Made by a program: the position numbers and the translations under genes
NCBI RefSeq assembly: GCF_052857255.1
Contig: NC_135502.1
Span: 151,217,311-151,281,310 of the forward strand
DNA length: 64,000 nucleotides
Source: Amblyomma americanum
Lineage: Eukaryota; Arthropoda; Arachnida; Ixodida; Ixodidae
Direction of reading: 5' to 3'
Notes under the pieces: model-generated
The model's input: the letters and a program-made list of their open reading frames with translations, nothing else
Databases searched by the model: none
Told to the model about the DNA's origin: nothing
Shown here: positions 62,225 to 64,000 of the stretch, one piece after another
Layout of the letters: every line of letters starts with the position of its first letter
Numbering within the stretch: the stretch's first letter is position 1

Positions 62225-64000
62225 CGTGATCGAGATGATGTTAAGGAAGAATTTCGTCTTTTTAGTTCTGATTGTTGGTTTTGTTCTACCTGGCTGCATC
62301 GGTCACGAGAACGCCTGGATTACTGACAGTGACCTGAAAACGCTGAAGAGATGTAATACCGAGATTTACGATGCTACAAGGAACATCGAGCAAAACGACA
62401 TCAGCTCCTGTGGGAATGGTATACTGCTGTCCACGACCCTCGGAGTAACATGGGAGCCGCTGCGACATCGACGTCAAACTGCTTTAAACGGAGTCACGCT
62501 CCGTACATCGGAATGGGACATGGTGGAACCGTGAGCGAGATGACATTGAGGAACTATTTCGTCTTTTCAGTTCAGATTGTTGGTTTTGTTCCACCTGGCT
62601 GCGTTGCTCATGAGAAGGCCTGGATAACCGACAGCGAGCTCAAACGCTGAACAGATCTAACTCCGAAAGTTGCGATGCTACAAGGAACATCGTGCAACAC
62701 GGCATGCGCCCCTGAGGGAACAGTTCTCGGAGTAACATGGGAGCCGCTGCGACATCGACGTCAAACTGTTTCAAACAGATTCACACTCCGTTCATCCGAA
62801 CAGGGCATGCTGGAACCGTGAGCGAGATGATGTTGAGGAACTATTTCGTCTTTTTGGTTCAGATTGTTGGCTATGTTCTACCTGGCTGCATCGGTCACGA
62901 GAACGCGTGGATTACTAACAGCGACCTGAAAACGCTGAACAGATGTAACACCGAGAGTTACGATGCTACAAGGAACATCGAGAAACATGGCATTAGCCCC
63001 TGTGGGAACGGTACACTGCTGTCCACGGCCCTCTGAGTAACATGGGAGCCGCTGCGAAGTCGACGTCAAAATGCTTTAAACAGAGTCACGCTCCGTACAT
63101 CGAAACGGGGCATGGTGGCGCCTTGAGCGAGAAGACGTTGAGGAACAATTTCGTCTTTTGGTTCAGATTGTTGGTTTTGTTCTACCTGGCGGCATTGCTT
63201 ATGAGAACACCTTGATTACCGACAGCGACCTGAAAATGATGAACAGGTGTAGTACCGAGAGTTACGATGCTACAAGGGACATCGAGCAACACGGCATGAG
63301 CCCCTGTGGGAACAGTTCGCGGAGTAACATGGGAGCTGCTGCGACATCGACGTCAAACTGCTTAGAACAGAGCCACGCTCTGTACATCTGAACAGGGCAT
63401 GGTGGCACCACGAGCGAGATGACGTTGAGGAACTATTTCGTCTTTTTGGTTCTGATTGTTGGTTTTGTTCTACCTGGCTGCATTGCTAATGAGAACGCCT
63501 GGATTACTGACAGTGACCTGAACATGCTGAACAGATGTAATACATAGAGTTACGATGCTACAAGGAACATCGAGCAACACGGCATCAGCCCCTGTGGGAA
63601 CAGTTCCCGGAGTAACATGGGAGCTGCTGCGACATCGACGTCAAACTGCTTAGAACAGAGTCACGCTCTGTACATCTGAACAGGGCATGGTGGCACCGTG
63701 AGCGAGATGACGTTGAGGAACTATTTCGTCTTTTTGGTTCAGATTATTGGTTTTGTTATACCTGGCTGCATTGCTCATTAGAACGCCTGGATTCCCGACC
63801 ACGACCTGAAAATACTAAACAGACGTAACTCCGAGAGTGACGATGCTACAAGGAACATCGAGCAACACGGCATCAGCCCCTGTGGGAATGGTACGCTCCT
63901 GTCCATGACCCTCGGAGAAACATGGGAGCCGCTGCGTCATCGACTTCAAACTGCTTTAAACCGAGTCACTTACCGTTCATCGGAACGGGACATGGTGGCA
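62225..64000 (+). repeat. Diverged monomers at the right edge
   Basis: Units like 42000 and 56700, then from about 62818 a copy of 47943-49330 lacking one 305-bp unit. The array continues beyond the window. Confidence 0.85.

Larger units (their letters stand above)
1..64000 (+). repeat. Tandem satellite array, ~305-bp monomer, spanning the window
   Basis: The same unit recurs head to tail from the first to the last base. Landmarks repeat in fixed order in each unit: GAGCGAGATGACGTTGAGG, a T-rich stretch, CTGGCTGCATTGCTCATGAG, GAACGCCTGGATTAC, GAGAGTTACGATGCTACAAG, CCCTCGGAGTAACATGGG, CGACATCGACGTCAAACTGC and CATCGGAACGGGGCATGGTG. The usual spacing is 305 bp, with a 286-288 bp class lacking 17 bp between GGGAACAG and CTCGGAG, and minor 297, 302, 304 and 306 bp forms. 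All units lie in one orientation. Neither edge of the array is inside the window. Apart from three SINE fragments and one foldback insert I see no non-satellite DNA. Size, homogeneity and order are typical of heterochromatic satellite; a centromeric or pericentromeric location is inference. Confidence 0.97.

Noticed and set aside
1..64000. A tandem family of ~100-130-codon secreted-protein genes
   Set aside because: Frames overlap in the ATGGGAGCC...GMVAP register from one unit to the next, many types carry fixed stops or frameshifts, replaced residues are often non-conservative, and the similarity extends equally through non-coding parts. Satellite explains all of this.
1..64000. CRISPR array
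   Set aside because: Repeats are ~305 bp and contiguous with no unique spacers.
1..64000. rDNA, histone or 5S-type tandem genes
   Set aside because: No rRNA, histone or Pol III internal promoter motifs are recognisable in the monomer.
1..64000. Tick lipocalin as the parent of the HENAWITDSDLKTL stretch
   Set aside because: The signal peptide followed by an Asn/Ala/Trp-containing N-terminus is vaguely lipocalin-like, but I see no second lipocalin motif and cannot search. Left unnamed.

Overview
The whole 64-kb window is one uninterrupted satellite array. A basic unit (monomer) of about 305 bp is repeated head to tail roughly 210 times (an estimate from window length and unit spacing), always on the + strand and running off both ends. 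I find no stand-alone cellular gene, rRNA, tRNA or CRISPR. The many ~100 to 130-codon reading frames are the same monomer read over and over, and most units carry stops or frameshifts inherited by whole subfamilies.

The organism is most likely an ixodid tick. Three 177-bp inserts match, from memory, the 3' part of the tRNA-derived SINE common in tick genomes (Ruka-like: an AATTATTATTATT tail, a GAAATGGCGCAGTATC block, and a block ending at CCACCTGGGGA). One further insert carries the GCGCTAAAACACCGAGG-type foldback that I also associate with tick DNA. No database was searched.

Layout. (1) Positions 1-6538: diverged monomers of mixed length (about 305 bp and a short 286-288 bp class), with one SINE copy, one foldback insertion and one monomer with a 72-bp deletion. 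(2) Positions 6539-25799: a highly regular core. Named monomer types follow a fixed order, G-H-I-J-D-E-F (2,134 bp), then G-H-K-L-D-E-F (2,134 bp), then G-H-K'-L' (1,217 bp). This 18-monomer, 5,485-bp block occurs three times (from 8368, 13853 and 19927) with only scattered base differences. The second and third copies carry two extra monomers (M plus a partner), and the third has lost one monomer through a G/H fusion. This is a nested higher-order repeat (HOR) like that of primate alpha satellite. (3) Positions 25800-28415: a 787-bp tandem duplication carrying two SINE copies, then a segment that reproduces the left flank of the core. (4) Positions 28416-64000: diverged monomers in a patchwork of local dimers and trimers and of 1-2 kb segments duplicated at distances of 2.4 to 15 kb.

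Each monomer contains a stretch that would encode a convincing secretory signal peptide (MTLRNYFVFLVQ...PGCIA, then HENAW) followed by about 75 residues of unknown kind. My reading is that the satellite captured, or grew from, the 5' coding end of a secreted-protein gene. I do not think the copies are maintained as genes. The main points of interest are the nested HOR structure with a homogenised core and worn flanks, the signal-peptide-bearing monomer, and the way monomer length classes switch the reading frame between stop and read-through.
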